The notes beneath the pieces were generated by a model. The model saw only the letters and a program-made list of their open reading frames with translations, did no database searches and had not been told where the DNA came from. Of a stretch of 64,000 bases of DNA, positions 28,116-36,183 are shown in pieces. The DNA comes from Fodinicola acaciae (GTDB lineage Bacteria > Actinomycetota > Actinomycetes > Mycobacteriales > HKI-0501): assembly GCF_010993745.1 (NCBI RefSeq), contig NZ_WOTN01000001.1:2483235-2547234 (forward strand). The letters run 5' to 3'. Position 1 is the first letter of the stretch. The number at the start of each line of letters is the position of its first letter. The translations under genes and the position numbers were made by a program.

Positions 28116-28739
28116 GTGACAGCGACCATAACCGGCGTCGGCGTGCTGGACAAGGGTGTGGCGATCCTCGACCTGGTCGAGCTGCGGCCGGCTGGGGCCA
28201 GCGAGCTGGCACGCGCGATCGGGCTGTCGGTGTCGACCGCACACCGGCTGGCCAACGCGATGGTCACGCACGGTTTGCTGAGCCGTGACGAGGCTGGTCT
28301 CTACAGCCTCGGCCCGCGGTTTGCCACGTACGCGTTGGTCGAGGTCAGCCGGCCGGTGCTGGCCGAGCTGCGCGACCGCACCGGCGAGTCGGCGCAGCTT
28401 TGGGTCCGCCGCGGCGATCACCGGCTGTGTGTCGCGGCCGCCGAGTCACCCGCCGAGCTGCGCGCCGGCCTGCCGGTCGGCACGTTGCTGCCGCTGCCGC
28501 TCGGTTCAGCCGCGCACGCGCTGCTCGGCGAGGCCGGCGCGGCCGGCTGGGTCGAGACCGTCGGCGAGCGCGCGACCGGCATCGCGTCGATCAGCGCACC
28601 GGTGCGCGTGCACGGCGAGGTCGTCGCGGCGATCTGCCTGTCCGGTCCGATCGACCGGCTGTGCCCGCGGCCCTCAGACCACTACGCCGGCGTGGTCGTC
28701 GAGGCGGCCCGGCGCGTCGAGACCGCGATGTCGGCGTAG
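28116..28739 (+). CDS. IclR family transcriptional regulator
   Basis: 207 residues from GTG 28116; GTG 28143 is possible. The upstream in-frame ATG 28095 lies inside the predicted operator and is less likely. The winged HTH is at the N-terminus (LDKGVAILDLVELRPAGASEL, then SVSTAHRLANAMVTHGLLSRD). The effector-binding domain follows: ESAQLWVRRGDHRLCVAAAES, LPVGTLLPLPLGSAAHALL, ISAPVRVHGEVVAAICLSGP. It presumably represses or activates the divergent transporter/CoA-transferase/lyase operon in response to the substrate. The 3' end overlaps the convergent glyoxalase-fold gene by 58 bp. Confidence 0.9.
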   Translation: MTATITGVGVLDKGVAILDLVELRPAGASELARAIGLSVSTAHRLANAMVTHGLLSRDEAGLYSLGPRFATYALVEVSRPVLAELRDRTGESAQLWVRRGDHRLCVAAAESPAELRAGLPVGTLLPLPLGSAAHALLGEAGAAGWVETVGERATGIASISAPVRVHGEVVAAICLSGPIDRLCPRPSDHYAGVVVEAARRVETAMSA

Positions 28740-29116
28740 TTGGACACCTCGATCAGATTGTCGTCGGGATCGCGAAAATAGACCGAGGTGATCTCCCCCA
28801 ACGCGCCTGTACGCCGCACCGGTCCCTGCTCGATCTCGACACCGCAGGCGGCCAGATGGTCGATGACGGCGTCGATCGGCGTACGCGCGATGAGGCACAC
28901 GTCCGCCGAGCCTGGCGTCGGCCGCAGCGCCTTCGGCTCGAACTCCTCGCCGGCCTGATGCAGATTTATCTTGTGCTGGCCGAAATGCAGGGCCTTGCGG
29001 CCGTAGAAGGTCTCCGGCCGCATGCCGAGCACGTCGACGTAGAACCGCTCGGTCCTGGCCAGGTCGGCGACGGTCAGCACCAGGTGGTCGAGGCGCTCCA
29101 ACTCGATCGAGGTCAT
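28682..29116 (-). CDS. VOC (glyoxalase/bleomycin-resistance fold) protein
   Basis: 144 residues, one VOC module: LDHLVLTVADLARTERFYVDVLG at the N-terminus and SVYFRDPDDNLIEVSNY at the C-terminus, with metal-ligand candidates His11 and a Glu near residue 122. Related proteins include the 'virulence protein' subfamily of dioxygenase-like VOC enzymes. Substrate unknown. Transcribed alone from an AT-richer gap at 29,117-29,186. Confidence 0.85.
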   Translation of the reverse strand: MTSIELERLDHLVLTVADLARTERFYVDVLGMRPETFYGRKALHFGQHKINLHQAGEEFEPKALRPTPGSADVCLIARTPIDAVIDHLAACGVEIEQGPVRRTGALGEITSVYFRDPDDNLIEVSNYADIAVSTRRAASTTTPA

Positions 29117-29186
29117 AGCACTCGCTTATCACACGGTCCCGTAAGCGCGCTTGGCATAACTCAGTGACACGTGGACAATACGGAGA

Positions 29187-29972
29187 GTGGGTGACGATCC
29201 GCGCGACCGGATCCCCGACCGGGCTGGTGGGATGGCATGCCGTGGGACCAACGCCCGCCACACATCCAGCAGGAGTACGCGCGTGCCGAATTCGACCGCG
29301 GTGAGGACGCTCGGATCTATCGCGGACGGAGCGCCGAAACACGCGGAACTTCGTATAATCGCATACTTTCAGGCGTTCATTCAACGACCCGATCAGCAAC
29401 ACCGAGGATGGCAGTTGGAATCGATCGCCGCGGCTTTTCCCATCTCCGAAACGCTCATCATCGGCGGGGACATCGAAGAGGCCGAGGACTCCGGCGAGCC
29501 GGTGGCTCCAGGCGTCCGCGAGCGCCTGCAGGCCGAAGCTCGTGTCATGCATGCGTCCAAGGCCGCGCATGCTGCGCTCGATCCAGATCCGGTCGAAGCC
29601 GTTGGAGCGACGATTTATCAGGCTTTCGCCGCCATACCGGAGAAGGAGCTGCTGCACCTGCTGGACGGCGAGCTCGGCGTCCGGCTGGTCGGAATAGCGG
29701 TCAGCGCGTCAGGTGCTCGGCGCGTACGGCGGCGACGAAGGCACGCCAGGAAGTCGGCGGTACGGCCAGAATCGGGCCTGCCTGGTCCTTGGAGTCCCGG
29801 ACGCCGATCGTACGGTGAAAGGCGCCGACCTCGACGCATTCGCCGGTGCCACTACTACGGCTGCTCTTCCGCCAAACCGCGACGGCGAGGTCGGTCATCA
29901 AGCAACTCCTTGGCGGCCATTCGGACTCGCATCCGCGACTCCTCTTCGTTCAGAGCCGCGGCCCGCAAGTGA
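29187..29972 (+). CDS. Unrecognised ORF, possibly a gene remnant
   Basis: Open for 261 codons from GTG 29187. Only codons about 50-180 look protein-like (KHAELRIIAYFQAFIQRP, WQLESIAAAFPISETL, GATIYQAFAAIPEKELLHLL). The last 80 codons are Arg-rich antisense to the DUF397 and XRE genes. The N-terminal part reads equally well in a second frame (PHIQQEYARAEFDRGEDA), which suggests a frameshift or decay. No family is recognised. Confidence 0.3.
   Translation: MGDDPRDRIPDRAGGMACRGTNARHTSSRSTRVPNSTAVRTLGSIADGAPKHAELRIIAYFQAFIQRPDQQHRGWQLESIAAAFPISETLIIGGDIEEAEDSGEPVAPGVRERLQAEARVMHASKAAHAALDPDPVEAVGATIYQAFAAIPEKELLHLLDGELGVRLVGIAVSASGARRVRRRRRHARKSAVRPESGLPGPWSPGRRSYGERRRPRRIRRCHYYGCSSAKPRRRGRSSSNSLAAIRTRIRDSSSFRAAARK
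29701..29898 (-). CDS. DUF397 domain protein
   Basis: 65 residues from ATG 29898, with AAGGAG 8 nt upstream. Signature VWRKSSRSSGTGECVEVG, then IGVRDSKDQAGP and a C-terminal W..FVAAVR helix. It overlaps the end of the upstream XRE/DUF5753 gene by 44 bp, giving the usual regulator–DUF397 pair. It is an intact counterpart of the damaged pair at 18.35-18.76 kb. Confidence 0.85.
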   Translation of the reverse strand: MTDLAVAVWRKSSRSSGTGECVEVGAFHRTIGVRDSKDQAGPILAVPPTSWRAFVAAVRAEHLTR

Positions 29973-30778
29973 TCGAACGCAATTTTACATGCTTGGAGTT
30001 GCGCATCGTCCTCGACGAAGATCTCACCGACAGGCGTGTCGACGTAAACCACATCCTCGTGCGTCGGACTTGGAAACTCGAGGATCGAGAACGAACCGAG
30101 CATTCCGACATGTGCGCCGGCTTCGCTAGGCATGACCTGCAAAGTCACGATTGGAAGCCGCGACATCTCGGCCAAGTGGCGAAGCTGCGCGCTCATCGTC
30201 TCTACGCCGCCGGTTGGCCGGTGCAGGACGGCCTCGTCCACGATGACCCAGAGCGATACACCATCCTCGCGAGTGAGCCATCGCTGCCTTTCAAGCCGTA
30301 GGCCGGTAACGCGATCGACCTCTTCCTCAGCGAGCTCCGGCCGAACCATTCCGCGAATGACCGCTCGCGCATAGTCCGGCGTCTGAAGGAGTCCGGGCAC
30401 GAGTAATGGCTGGTAGGTCAGGATGGAGTTGGCCTCGTTTTCGAAGGAGATGTATTCGAGGTACTGCGCGGTGATCGAGTCGCCGTACGGTGTCCACCAG
30501 CCGCGTTGATCGGCATCGCGCGCGAGCTGCGTCAGCGCGTCGCGTTCGTCGGGATCGACGCCGTACGCGTCGCACAGGGCTCTCACGTACAGCGGCTTGA
30601 TCTTGATCTGCGCGTTCTCCAGCCGGCTCAGCGTCGACTTGCCGACATCGCACACCGCGGCCACGTCGTCGGCGGTCATGCGTGCGACCTCGCGGCGCTG
30701 CTTGAGTACGGCGGCGAGCCGGCGGCGGCGCAGCGACGGTGTCGGACCGGTGGTCGGCGAGGTGGTCGACTTTGTCAT
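29855..30778 (-). CDS. XRE-family regulator with DUF5753 domain
   Basis: 307 residues from ATG 30778, with AGGAT 9 nt upstream. The XRE HTH occupies about residues 15-70 (LAAVLKQRREVARMTADDVA, VGKSTLSRLENA). DUF5753 follows: YISFENEANSILTYQPLLVP, GLLQTPDYARAVI, IVTLQVMPSEAGAHVGM and SILEFPSPTHEDVVYVD. Typical of Scr1/BldB-type developmental or antibiotic-control regulators. Upstream of DUF397. Confidence 0.9.
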   Translation of the reverse strand: MTKSTTSPTTGPTPSLRRRRLAAVLKQRREVARMTADDVAAVCDVGKSTLSRLENAQIKIKPLYVRALCDAYGVDPDERDALTQLARDADQRGWWTPYGDSITAQYLEYISFENEANSILTYQPLLVPGLLQTPDYARAVIRGMVRPELAEEEVDRVTGLRLERQRWLTREDGVSLWVIVDEAVLHRPTGGVETMSAQLRHLAEMSRLPIVTLQVMPSEAGAHVGMLGSFSILEFPSPTHEDVVYVDTPVGEIFVEDDAQLQACKIAFDHLRAAALNEEESRMRVRMAAKELLDDRPRRRGLAEEQP

Positions 30779-30895
30779 GATCGGCATCCTAGCGATGCTA
30801 CGACCATCCATGCCACGCAAATGCGGAGAGGGATATTGCGCTTTGCGCAGATGCACAGCATCATGTGATGGCACCGTCACACAACCGGAGGTCCC

Positions 30896-31153
30896 GTGGC
30901 CGAGGAAATCACCGACTTTCGCATGGAGCGCGTCCGCCAGCACATGCGTGACCTGCGCTTTGTCGCCGACTGCGCGTCCAACGAGCTGGAGTTGGCGATG
31001 CGCCACGCGCACACGCTCGGCATGTCCGTGCAGGAGATCGCGCACCACTGCCTGATCAGCGTCGACGACGTACACCGCAAGCTCGACGAGCTCAACGCGG
31101 TCGCGACTCCGGAGTACGACGAGTCGATCACCTGGACTCTGACGTACCGCTGA
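30896..31153 (+). CDS. Small helical protein, possible HTH
   Basis: 85 residues from GTG 30896, with GGAGG 9 nt upstream. Divergent from the XRE gene across 117 bp. Mostly helical, with a putative HTH near residues 43-66 (MSVQEIAHHCLISVDDVHRKL). It may be a small accessory regulator; the family is not recognised. Confidence 0.65.
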   Translation: MAEEITDFRMERVRQHMRDLRFVADCASNELELAMRHAHTLGMSVQEIAHHCLISVDDVHRKLDELNAVATPEYDESITWTLTYR

Positions 31154-31290
31154 GACCGGCCACCGCGGCCGCCGCACAACACGCCACCGGCAGCAGCAGC
31201 GCGATCGTCAGCAAGCTGCCGGTGGCGATGACGCCGATCGCCGCCGGTCCAACGAACACGCCGGCGCGCTGGTCGACGGATTCATCTGCC
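31128..31290 (-). pseudogene. C-terminal transmembrane remnant of a transporter (MFS-like)
   Basis: About 50 codons resemble the last membrane helix of an MFS exporter (VGPAAIGVIATGSLLTIALL, then VACCAAAAVAGLSG). Nothing upstream in frame continues the family. It overlaps the preceding gene's 3' end and abuts a LacI fragment on the other strand. The call rests on composition and helix pattern only. Confidence 0.35.
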
Positions 31291-31324
31291 ACTGCGATCT
31301 GCGTGGCGATCCGCGCGTCGACAT

Positions 31325-31760
31325 CGCGATGGATCGTGGCGTACCCCGTCGTCATCGTGGACGGCCCGCGCCGTGATGGAGCCGGTCATGTCACGATCGA
31401 CGACCGCGCGGCGGCGGCGCTTGCTGCTCGGCACGTGCTGGAGCTGGGACACCGCGATCTCGCTGTGATCGCGTCGGCGCTGGTGCCGGACGGGTTTGCC
31501 GGTCAGGCCGATGCGGCGCGGCAGGAGGCGTGAGTACTACGTGGCAGGAGCGGCTGCGGGGTTATCGAGACGAGGTGGAGGCGGCCGGTCTGGACTGGGG
31601 TTCGGTGGTCGTCATGGAGGCGTCGCCGTACGGTCGCGCGGCTGGTTATGCGGCCACGGTCGCGGTGTTGGGCACCGCGACCGCGGTGCGGGTCGGCGGG
31701 CCGACGGCGATCCTGGCGATGAGTGACGAGCTGGCGCTCGGTGCTTACCGCGCGGGTGGC
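31325..31760 (+). pseudogene. LacI-family regulator fragment with frameshift
   Basis: Two adjoining frames together read as a LacI periplasmic-binding-like domain. The first is VVIVDGPRRDGAGHVTIDDR ... AARHVLELGHRDLAVIAS. A stop near 31,533 follows, then in another frame ERLRGYRDEVEAAGLDW and ILAMSDELALGAYRAGG. The HTH, the N-terminal half and the C-terminus are absent. The gene was truncated at both ends and frameshifted near 31,520-31,535. Confidence 0.7.
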
Positions 31761-31845
31761 GTAGTTCGTCCGATTGCTGCTTTGTTGACCGCCTACTGGT
31801 GGGTAGGGGCCGACAAGGTGACATTCGGGTGCCGGAGGCGAGGTT

Positions 31846-31919
31846 CGAATGTTGCCAGTATGACATTTCCGCAGGTCAGCGACGCCCCGACGACGCAAAC
31901 GGAATCCGATTGCGTCGTC
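31846..31919. repeat. Dispersed hairpin element, copy 1 (family C)
   Basis: 74 bp starting CGAATGT, with a conserved core CGCAGGTCAGC and ending in a hairpin whose arms are GACGACGCAA and TTGCGTCGTC around a CGGAATCCG-like loop. A second copy is at 44201-44275 with the same ends. It lies in the 270-bp gene-free stretch between the LacI fragment and the SF2 helicase. Confidence 0.7.
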
Positions 31920-31980
31920 GGATGAAAAGCTGCCCCCAAACCAGAGTCCTCGCCGCGTACGACACTTCTGAGGACCACAC

Positions 31981-32027
31981 CGCAGGGTCGCCCTGCGTGC
32001 GCCCGGCGCACGCGGGATGGCCCCGAG
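31981..32027. repeat. 47-bp palindromic repeat, degenerate copy
   Basis: Same 23+1+23 layout as the copies at 35211, 42207, 46862 and 52878. It begins CGCAGGGTCGCCCTGCGTGC; the inner nine positions of each arm pair (GCGTGCGCC/GGCGCACGC) and the outer arm has several mismatches. It lies just downstream of the SF2 helicase stop. Confidence 0.5.
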
Positions 32028-32031
32028 CCAG

Positions 32032-33765
32032 TCAGAGCTGCTGCACGGCGACAATGCGCTCCTCGAGCTGCTCGATCGAGGCTTGCGCGCTCGGCGGTCC
32101 GCCACAGATCTTGCGCAGCTCGGCGTGGATCTGGCCATGCGGCCGGCCAGTACGGTGGTGGTGCGCGGCGACCAGCGTGTTCAGCTGCCGGCGCAGGTCG
32201 GCGCGGCGCTGGTAGGTCGTACGCACCTGCTCCAGCGGCGGCGCGCTCGGCTTGGGCGCTTTGGCTTGAGCGGCGATCTGGTCGGCCTGCCGCTTGGACA
32301 GCAGCATCGCGACCTGGTCGGGCTCCAGCAGGCCGGGCAGGCCGAGATATTCCTCCTCCTCGGCGGTGCCGGCGACCGCGCCAGTGCCAAACGACGCGCC
32401 GTCGTAGATCACCTGATCGAGCTGCGCCGACGCCTCAAGCGCGGTGAACTTCGGCAGGTCTCCATCAGCGCCGCCTTCGTTCTCCTCCTTGTTGGCGGCC
32501 TCCAACAGCGCGTCGTCGAGGCCGTCGGACTCACGGTGCGGTCGGTCGAGTACGTGGTCGCGCTGCGCCTCCATCTCCTCGGCGAGCGCGAGCAGGTTGG
32601 GCACGCTCGGCAGGAAGATGCTGGCCGTCTCCCCCGGCCGCCGCGCCCGTACGAACCGGCCGATCGCCTGGGCGAAGTACAACGGAGTGCTCGCGCTCGT
32701 CGCGTACACGCCGACCATCAGCCGCGGGATGTCGACGCCTTCGGACACCATCCGCACAGCGACCATCCAGCGGTCCTCGCTGGCGGTGAAGGTGGCGATC
32801 TTGGCCGAGGCGGTCCGGTCGTCGGACAGGACGGTCACCGGCGTCTGGCCGGTCACCTTGCGCAGGAGCTCCGCGTACGCCTTGGCGGCCTGGTGGTCGG
32901 AGGCGATCACCAGGCCGGCCGCGTCCGGCACGTGCTGACGGATGGTCTTCAGGCGCGCGTCGGCGGCGCGCAGCACCGCCGGCATCCACTCGCCTTTGGG
33001 GTCGAGCGCGGTCCGCCAGGCCTGCGCGGTCTGCTCCTTGGTCAGCGGCTCGCCGAGCCGGGCGGACAGCTCCTCGCCGGCGGACGTGCGCCAGCGGGTC
33101 TCGCCGGAGTACGCCATGAAGATGACCGGTCGCACGACGCCTTCGCGCAGCGCGTCTCCGTAGCCGTACGAGTAGTCGGACTGCGAGCGCCGCAGACCCT
33201 CGCGGTCACGCTCGTATGTGACGAACGGGATCGCGTTGTCGTCGCTGCGAAACGGCGTGCCGGTGAGCGCCAGCCGGCGTACGGCCGGGTCGAAGGCGAG
33301 CTTCACGCCGTCACCCCAGGTGCGCGCGTCGCCGGCGTGGTGGATCTCGTCGAGGATCACCAGCGTGCGCCGCGAGGTCGTACGCCGCCGGTGCACGGCC
33401 GGCGCGAGGCCGACCTGCGCGTATGTGACGACGATGCCGTGGAAGTCGCTGGACGTGCCGCCGACGGTGTTGGAGAAGGTCGGGTCGAGCTGGATGCCGA
33501 CCCGCGCGGCGGCCTGAGCCCACTGCGACTTCAGGTGGTCGGTCGGCGCGACGACGGTGAGCTGGTCGACCGTGCCGTCGGCCAGCATCTCGGTCGCCAC
33601 CCGCAGCGCGAAGGTCGTCTTGCCGGCACCCGGCGTGGCGACCGCCAGGAAGTCCTGTGGCCGCCTCCGCAGGTAGTCGACCAGCGCCTTACGCTGCCAG
33701 GCCCGCAGGCCCGGCGCCGCCGGTCTTGCTTCATCCTCCTGCGACACCCCCGCCGCAAGCGACAT
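32032..33765 (-). CDS. DEAD/DEAH-box SF2 helicase
   Basis: 577 residues from ATG 33765, with GGGAG about 9 nt upstream. Motif I is ATPGAGKTT near residues 43-51, motif II ILDEIHHAGD, motif III LTGTPFRSD, motif V VSEGVDIPRLMVG and motif VI QAIGRFVRARRPGE, so the core is complete. The C-terminal 130 residues are acidic then helical. This conserved actinobacterial helicase commonly neighbours the DUF3039 gene; the precise role (DNA repair or RNA metabolism) is not established. A degenerate 47-bp palindrome follows the stop. Confidence 0.88.
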   Translation of the reverse strand: MSLAAGVSQEDEARPAAPGLRAWQRKALVDYLRRRPQDFLAVATPGAGKTTFALRVATEMLADGTVDQLTVVAPTDHLKSQWAQAAARVGIQLDPTFSNTVGGTSSDFHGIVVTYAQVGLAPAVHRRRTTSRRTLVILDEIHHAGDARTWGDGVKLAFDPAVRRLALTGTPFRSDDNAIPFVTYERDREGLRRSQSDYSYGYGDALREGVVRPVIFMAYSGETRWRTSAGEELSARLGEPLTKEQTAQAWRTALDPKGEWMPAVLRAADARLKTIRQHVPDAAGLVIASDHQAAKAYAELLRKVTGQTPVTVLSDDRTASAKIATFTASEDRWMVAVRMVSEGVDIPRLMVGVYATSASTPLYFAQAIGRFVRARRPGETASIFLPSVPNLLALAEEMEAQRDHVLDRPHRESDGLDDALLEAANKEENEGGADGDLPKFTALEASAQLDQVIYDGASFGTGAVAGTAEEEEYLGLPGLLEPDQVAMLLSKRQADQIAAQAKAPKPSAPPLEQVRTTYQRRADLRRQLNTLVAAHHHRTGRPHGQIHAELRKICGGPPSAQASIEQLEERIVAVQQL

Positions 33766-33837
33766 TCCGCGCACTCCCCCCAGGACATGACGAGACCCCC
33801 GCGGCGACGGCCGGCGGAGGCCCGACGAAGCCTACCT

Positions 33838-34056
33838 CTACGGCTCCAGCGACTCGTAGATCTCCTTGCAGTCGGGGCACACCGGCGAGCCCGGCTTGGG
33901 CGCCTTGGTGACCGGGAACTTGTAGCCGCAGATCGCGATCACCCAGTTACCCATCACCGCGCTCTCGACCATCTTGTCCTTGTCCACGTAATGGAACATG
34001 TCCGGACCGGTCTCGGTGTCCTGCGTTTCCGGGCGGACATCGGTCTGCGTACTCAC
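33838..34056 (-). CDS. DUF3039 domain protein
   Basis: 72 residues. The C-terminal core has a zinc-ribbon look: AICGYKFPVTKAPKPG, then PVCPDCKEIY (Cys at CGY, CPDC). Conserved in actinobacteria beside an SF2 helicase. Function unknown. Its order with DUF3099, sigB and ideR supports a chromosomal core location. Confidence 0.85.
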   Translation of the reverse strand: MSTQTDVRPETQDTETGPDMFHYVDKDKMVESAVMGNWVIAICGYKFPVTKAPKPGSPVCPDCKEIYESLEP

Positions 34057-34189
34057 ACCGCACTCCTCTCAAGGCCGCTCTCCAGTCTGGCACGGGATTT
34101 CGCGGACCGCGCGCAGCCTCCTGACGTGTCTTCGGCGATACGGTTTCGACCCGGCGACCTGACGCCAGCGGGGCCGCGGATGTAATAGC

Positions 34190-35197
34190 GTGTCGGACGT
34201 GACCGGAACAGCGCGCTGCCTGCCGTTTCCTCCCGAGATCGCGGTCGGCGACGAGGTGGCCGTCGCGCTGGCCCAGGGCCTGCCGACGGTCGCTCTGGAA
34301 AGCACGCTGATCGCGCATGGACTGCCGCGGCCGCGCAACCTGGAGGTCGCGCGCGAGCTCGGCGCGGTCGTACGCGCCGCCGGTGCCACGCCGGCGACCA
34401 TCGGCGTGCTCGACGGCCGTGTCGTGGTGGGCCTGCACGACGACCAGCTGCGCCGGATCGCGCTGTCCGAGCAGATCCCGAAGCTGTCCGCGCGCGACCT
34501 GCCGTTTGCGGTGGCGACCAAGTCCGACGGCGCCACCACCGTCGCCAGCACGGCGGCGATCGCCCACCGCGTCGGCATCGGCGTGTTCGCCACCGGCGGG
34601 CTCGGTGGCGTGCATCGCGGCGGCACCTACGACGAGTCGGCCGACCTCGGGGTGCTTGGCCGTACGCCGATCACCGTGGTGTGCGCCGGCGTCAAGTCGA
34701 TCCTGGACGTGCCGGCCACGCTGGAGCGGCTGGAGACGCTGTCGGTGCTGGTCGCCGGCTATCGTACGGACCGGTTTCCGGGGTTCTACCTGACCGACTC
34801 CGGCTGCGCGGTGCCGTGGACGCTGGACAGCCCGGCCCAGGTCGCCGCGGCCGCCGCGGCGCGCGACCTGCTGGGGCTGGGCAGCGCGGCGATCGTCGTG
34901 GCCAATCCGGTGCCGGCCGACCGGCAGATGGACCCGGCTCTGCACGACCGCGTGCTGACCCGCGCGCTGGCCGACGCCGCCGCCGAAGGCGTCACCGGCA
35001 AGGACGTCACGCCGTATCTGCTGGCCAGGTTTCACCAGGACACCGAAGGCGTCAGCCTGGAGCTCAACATCGAGCTGGTACGGCGCAACGCCGAGCTGGC
35101 CGCGCAGGTGGCGGTGGCCGCGGCGACCGACGGTGCCGCGCGCGCCAACGTGCCGGTCGCCGGCATCTCGGTGTGGCCGCGGCCGCCCGCTGAGTGA
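34190..35197 (+). CDS. psuG: Pseudouridine-5'-phosphate glycosidase
   Basis: 335 residues from GTG 34190 (GTG 34199 is possible). Signatures of the PsuG/IndA family: PTVALESTLIAHGLPRPRN, ATIGVLDGRVVVGL, LPFAVATKSDGATTVAST, GGLGGVHRG, VCAGVKSILDVPATLE and NPVPADRQMD. It splits pseudouridine 5'-phosphate into uracil and ribose 5-phosphate. No Shine-Dalgarno is visible, but TGTAAT lies just before the start, so a leaderless mRNA is possible. It is followed by a PfkB kinase, as in pseudouridine catabolic operons. Confidence 0.93.
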   Translation: MSDVTGTARCLPFPPEIAVGDEVAVALAQGLPTVALESTLIAHGLPRPRNLEVARELGAVVRAAGATPATIGVLDGRVVVGLHDDQLRRIALSEQIPKLSARDLPFAVATKSDGATTVASTAAIAHRVGIGVFATGGLGGVHRGGTYDESADLGVLGRTPITVVCAGVKSILDVPATLERLETLSVLVAGYRTDRFPGFYLTDSGCAVPWTLDSPAQVAAAAAARDLLGLGSAAIVVANPVPADRQMDPALHDRVLTRALADAAAEGVTGKDVTPYLLARFHQDTEGVSLELNIELVRRNAELAAQVAVAAATDGAARANVPVAGISVWPRPPAE

Positions 35198-35210
35198 GGT
35201 GACGGATGCG

Positions 35211-35257
35211 CGCATGGCCACCATGCGTGCGTCGGACGCACGCATGGTGGCCATGCG
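35211..35257. repeat. 47-bp perfect palindrome overlapping kinase start
   Basis: Two 23-bp arms around a single central G, perfectly complementary; left arm CGCATGGCCACCATGCGTGC plus GTC. It is the best copy of the five-member family. It covers the Shine-Dalgarno-like GGTGG and the ATG (35253) of the PfkB kinase, so a folded transcript would hide the start codon. Confidence 0.85.
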
Positions 35258-36116
35258 ACCAACCCCGATCGCGGTCGTCGGTGACCTGGTGACCGATGTG
35301 GTGGCGCTGCTGAGCGGACCGGTGGAGGCCGACACCGACACGCCGGCACGCGTACGGATCACCGGCGGCGGCGCGGCCGCCAACACGGCCGCCTGGCTGG
35401 GGTCGCTCGGCACGCCCGTAACGCTGATCTGCGCGGTCGGCGGCGACGGCCAGGCACGGATCGACGAGCTGGCCGGCGTGGACGTGGCGGCGCAGGTCGT
35501 AGGCGAGCCGACCGGCACGATCGTGGTGCTCGTACGGCCGGACGGCGGCCGCAGCCTGCTGCCGGATCGTGGCGCCAACGAGGGTCTGTCTGCCGATCAT
35601 GTGCGGCGCGCGCTCGACGAGCGGCGGCCAGCGCACGTACACGTCTCCGGTTATGCGCTGATGGGGCGCGGATCGCGCGCGGCCGGTCTCGCGGCGATCG
35701 CGTGGAGCCGCGAGCACTCCGTCACCTCGTCGGCGACGCTCGCCTCGGTCGCGCCGCTGCGGGCGGTCGGCCCGAAGATCCTCGACTGGCTCGACGGCGT
35801 CGACCTTTTGCTTGCCAACGAAGACGAAGCGGCAGTCGTGACCGGCGAGTCCGAGGTGGCCGCGAAGGTCCTGGCACGTGGTCGTACGGCCGCCGTCGTC
35901 ACGCGCGGCGCTCGTGGTGCGGTCTGGTCCGATGGCGACAGTGTTGTCGCTTGCGATGCCGCGCGAGCGACTGTCGTCGACACGACCGGCGCCGGCGACG
36001 CGTTCGCCGCTGGCGTACTCGCCTCGCTGGCGGACGGACCTGCCGCGGCGCTCGCGGCCGGCTGCGCGCTCGCCGCGCGTTGCATCGCGCATCCGGGAGC
36101 TCGGCCTGTCCGCTAA
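35253..36116 (+). CDS. PfkB-family sugar/nucleoside kinase, probable pseudouridine kinase
   Basis: 287 residues from ATG 35253; ATG 35244 is also in frame. Typical PfkB layout: IAVVGDLVTDVVALL at the N-terminus, ITGGGAAANTAAWLGSLG, and the C-terminal signature VVDTTGAGDAFAAGVLASL with the catalytic Asp in GAGD. Placed 55 bp after psuG, it probably phosphorylates pseudouridine for PsuG (the PsuK role). The start lies inside a 47-bp palindrome. Confidence 0.85.
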   Translation: MRPTPIAVVGDLVTDVVALLSGPVEADTDTPARVRITGGGAAANTAAWLGSLGTPVTLICAVGGDGQARIDELAGVDVAAQVVGEPTGTIVVLVRPDGGRSLLPDRGANEGLSADHVRRALDERRPAHVHVSGYALMGRGSRAAGLAAIAWSREHSVTSSATLASVAPLRAVGPKILDWLDGVDLLLANEDEAAVVTGESEVAAKVLARGRTAAVVTRGARGAVWSDGDSVVACDAARATVVDTTGAGDAFAAGVLASLADGPAAALAAGCALAARCIAHPGARPVR

Positions 36117-36183
36117 CGGACCTGGTTTTTGCCGGTTTGGCCGGTAAGAGTGAGCTGGCCCACTCTGACACGGAGGTTTCGCG

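Noticed and set aside
32017-34185. Plus-strand open frame of 722 codons
   Set aside because: Antisense to the SF2 helicase and DUF3039 genes; Arg/Gly/Val-rich with no motif.
36145-36172. Short hairpin AGAGTG…CACTCT before the SGNH gene as a riboswitch
   Set aside because: Only a 6-bp stem with no conserved aptamer-like sequence around it.
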